From the NCBI GenBank assembly GCA_039183205.1, contig JBCDBR010000011.1, forward strand, positions 37,063 to 101,062: 64,000 bases of DNA, in the 5' to 3' direction. Origin of the DNA: HKCCE3408 sp039183205. Lineage in GTDB: Bacteria > Pseudomonadota > Alphaproteobacteria > Rhodobacterales > Rhodobacteraceae. Below, one piece after another: positions 63,002-64,000 of the stretch. Each line of letters begins with the position of its first letter. Position 1 is the stretch's first letter. The translations under genes and the position numbers were made by a program. Below the pieces are notes generated by a model. That model saw only the letters and a list, made by a program, of their open reading frames with translations, ran no database searches and was not told the origin of the DNA.

Positions 63002-64000
63002 CCTTGTTTCCACCTTTCGGCAGGTGGCCAATACCCAGGGTGATGCAACGGCTTTGATCGCTGGCGCCGCCCACATCAGCTTTGCCGATTTGGCGGCGCG
63101 GGCGGGCGGTTTTGCACAACATCTTCACGCCCGCGGCATACGGCCCGGCGCGCGCGTGCTGGTGGCCATGCCTGTCGGGATCGATTTGTTCGTGGCTTTG
63201 GCCGGTGCCTGGGCGGCGGGGCTGAGCGTTGTGTTCCCAGAGCCCGCCATGGGACTGCGCGGCCTGCGCCACGCGGTTTCCACGACTAAGCCGGAAGCGT
63301 TCTTGGCCAGCGGGTCTTACACCTGGATCAAGCCGATTGTGCCAGGCCTATGGCGCTGCAAAACACTGGCACCACGGGGCACTATGGCGCCGCTGCCAGA
63401 CGCGCCGGATCCAAGCTCCACGGCGCTGATCTCTTTCACGTCGGGCTCCACAGGCCGGCCCAAGGCGATTGCACGGAGCCATGCCTTCCTGATGGCGCAG
63501 CATAGCGCCGTTGCCCCGTTGCTGGCCGGTGCCGGCGTTGATCTGGTGGCCTTTCCGGTCTTCACACTGGTCAATTTGGCCGCAGGTCGGACGTCGGTAT
63601 TGCCCGGTTGGCGCCTATCGCGGCCAGAACAAGTGACACCGGCCGATTTGACGCGTTGCATCGGCGCAAGCGGAGCAACGCGCGCGCTCTTGCCTCCATC
63701 ACTTTGCGAAACACTGGTCGAGAGCGCAGACCTTGGCCCCTTGCACACTGTTTTCACCGGGGGCGGCCCGGTCAAACCGCAGCTGGTCGCCGCGCTGCGC
63801 GACCGCGGGCTGCGGGTCGTGTCGGTCTATGGCTCCACCGAAGCCGAACCGATCGCCGAATTGGATTGGGCCGACGCGACGGATACAGACATCGCGTTGA
63901 TGCAAAACGGCGGTGGCCTTTTGGCGGGCCATCCGGTGCCCGGGCTGTCGCTGCGGCTGAAAGACGATGAAATTCAGGTCGCTGGCGCCCATGTAAACGA
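62994..64000 (+). CDS. AMP-forming acyl-CoA synthetase/ligase (runs off the window)
   Basis: Partial gene, at least 335 residues. It starts with GTG at 62994, overlapping the GNAT gene by 8 bases. The adenylation-domain core is clear: FTSGSTGRPKAIARSH (ATP loop), VFTGGGPV, and VYGSTEAEPIAELD. It would activate a carboxylic acid as acyl-AMP for transfer to CoA or an amine/carrier. Spacing of motifs is normal, but the middle is short, suggesting a compact ligase such as those in secondary metabolism. The C-terminal domain lies beyond 64000. Confidence 0.85.
   Translation, partial: MRDLVSTFRQVANTQGDATALIAGAAHISFADLAARAGGFAQHLHARGIRPGARVLVAMPVGIDLFVALAGAWAAGLSVVFPEPAMGLRGLRHAVSTTKPEAFLASGSYTWIKPIVPGLWRCKTLAPRGTMAPLPDAPDPSSTALISFTSGSTGRPKAIARSHAFLMAQHSAVAPLLAGAGVDLVAFPVFTLVNLAAGRTSVLPGWRLSRPEQVTPADLTRCIGASGATRALLPPSLCETLVESADLGPLHTVFTGGGPVKPQLVAALRDRGLRVVSVYGSTEAEPIAELDWADATDTDIALMQNGGGLLAGHPVPGLSLRLKDDEIQVAGAHVN

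Noticed and set aside
1..64000. tRNA, rRNA, CRISPR, insertion sequences, prophage
   Set aside because: None seen: no cloverleaf with a CCA-end context, no transposase or integrase motif, and no phage structural genes.

Overview
This window most likely comes from the chromosome of a marine alphaproteobacterium of the order Rhodobacterales (Roseobacter group) that is an aerobic anoxygenic phototroph. The signs are type-2 reaction-centre genes (pufL, pufM and a pufX-like gene), a sulfonate (DHPS/sulfolactate) degradation locus with a TRAP transporter, dimethylglycine/betaine demethylation genes, an RTX metalloprotease and type I secretion genes, together with high GC and many start/stop-overlapping genes. 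I see no tRNA or rRNA gene, CRISPR array, insertion sequence or prophage.

Layout. 1-3583: pseudoazurin, then (minus strand) puhC-pufL-pufM-pufX behind two PpsR/CrtJ-type operators; the antenna genes pufBA are absent. 3584-4916: a 2-keto-3-deoxygluconate kinase and a frameshifted universal stress protein. 4942-15076: a complete-looking pathway for 2,3-dihydroxypropane-1-sulfonate: TRAP transporter (hpsKLM), dehydrogenases (hpsN, hpsO, hpsP), sulfolactate sulfo-lyase (suyAB) and a ComC-like sulfolactate dehydrogenase, divergent from a LacI-type regulator with two palindromic operators 22 bp apart. 15170-18243: a glycosyltransferase-like gene, clpX and clpP. 18833-27543: thioesterase, FadB-like fusion, three acyl-CoA dehydrogenases, an ACAD11-like kinase and a nitronate monooxygenase. 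27650-34266: phosphoglucomutase, a molybdenum hydroxylase pair whose large subunit carries an in-frame amber codon, a small membrane protein and a DsbA-like/NhaA fusion. 34479-37507: type I secretion ABC protein and adaptor. 37554-45843: a LysR regulator divergent from two dimethylglycine dehydrogenase-like proteins, a homocysteine methyltransferase and an MttB-family methyltransferase. 46548-54355: copper ATPase, VanY-like peptidase, P-loop kinase, serralysin-like RTX protease with an exact 291-bp internal period, and an inositol-phosphatase-family protein.

54535-64000 (runs off the edge): the most unusual region. A class I-type HMG-CoA reductase, a UbiA-family membrane prenyltransferase, an ATP-dependent dikinase with the architecture of rifampicin phosphotransferase, a DUF3419/BtaA-like aminocarboxypropyl transferase, a phytol/dolichol kinase-like membrane protein, a GNAT-like protein and an AMP-forming acyl ligase follow one another with overlapping stop and start codons. 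I do not recognise this as a described pathway; it looks like an operon for an isoprenoid-containing lipid or meroterpenoid.

All function calls rest on reading translated sequence and motifs by eye; no database search was possible.
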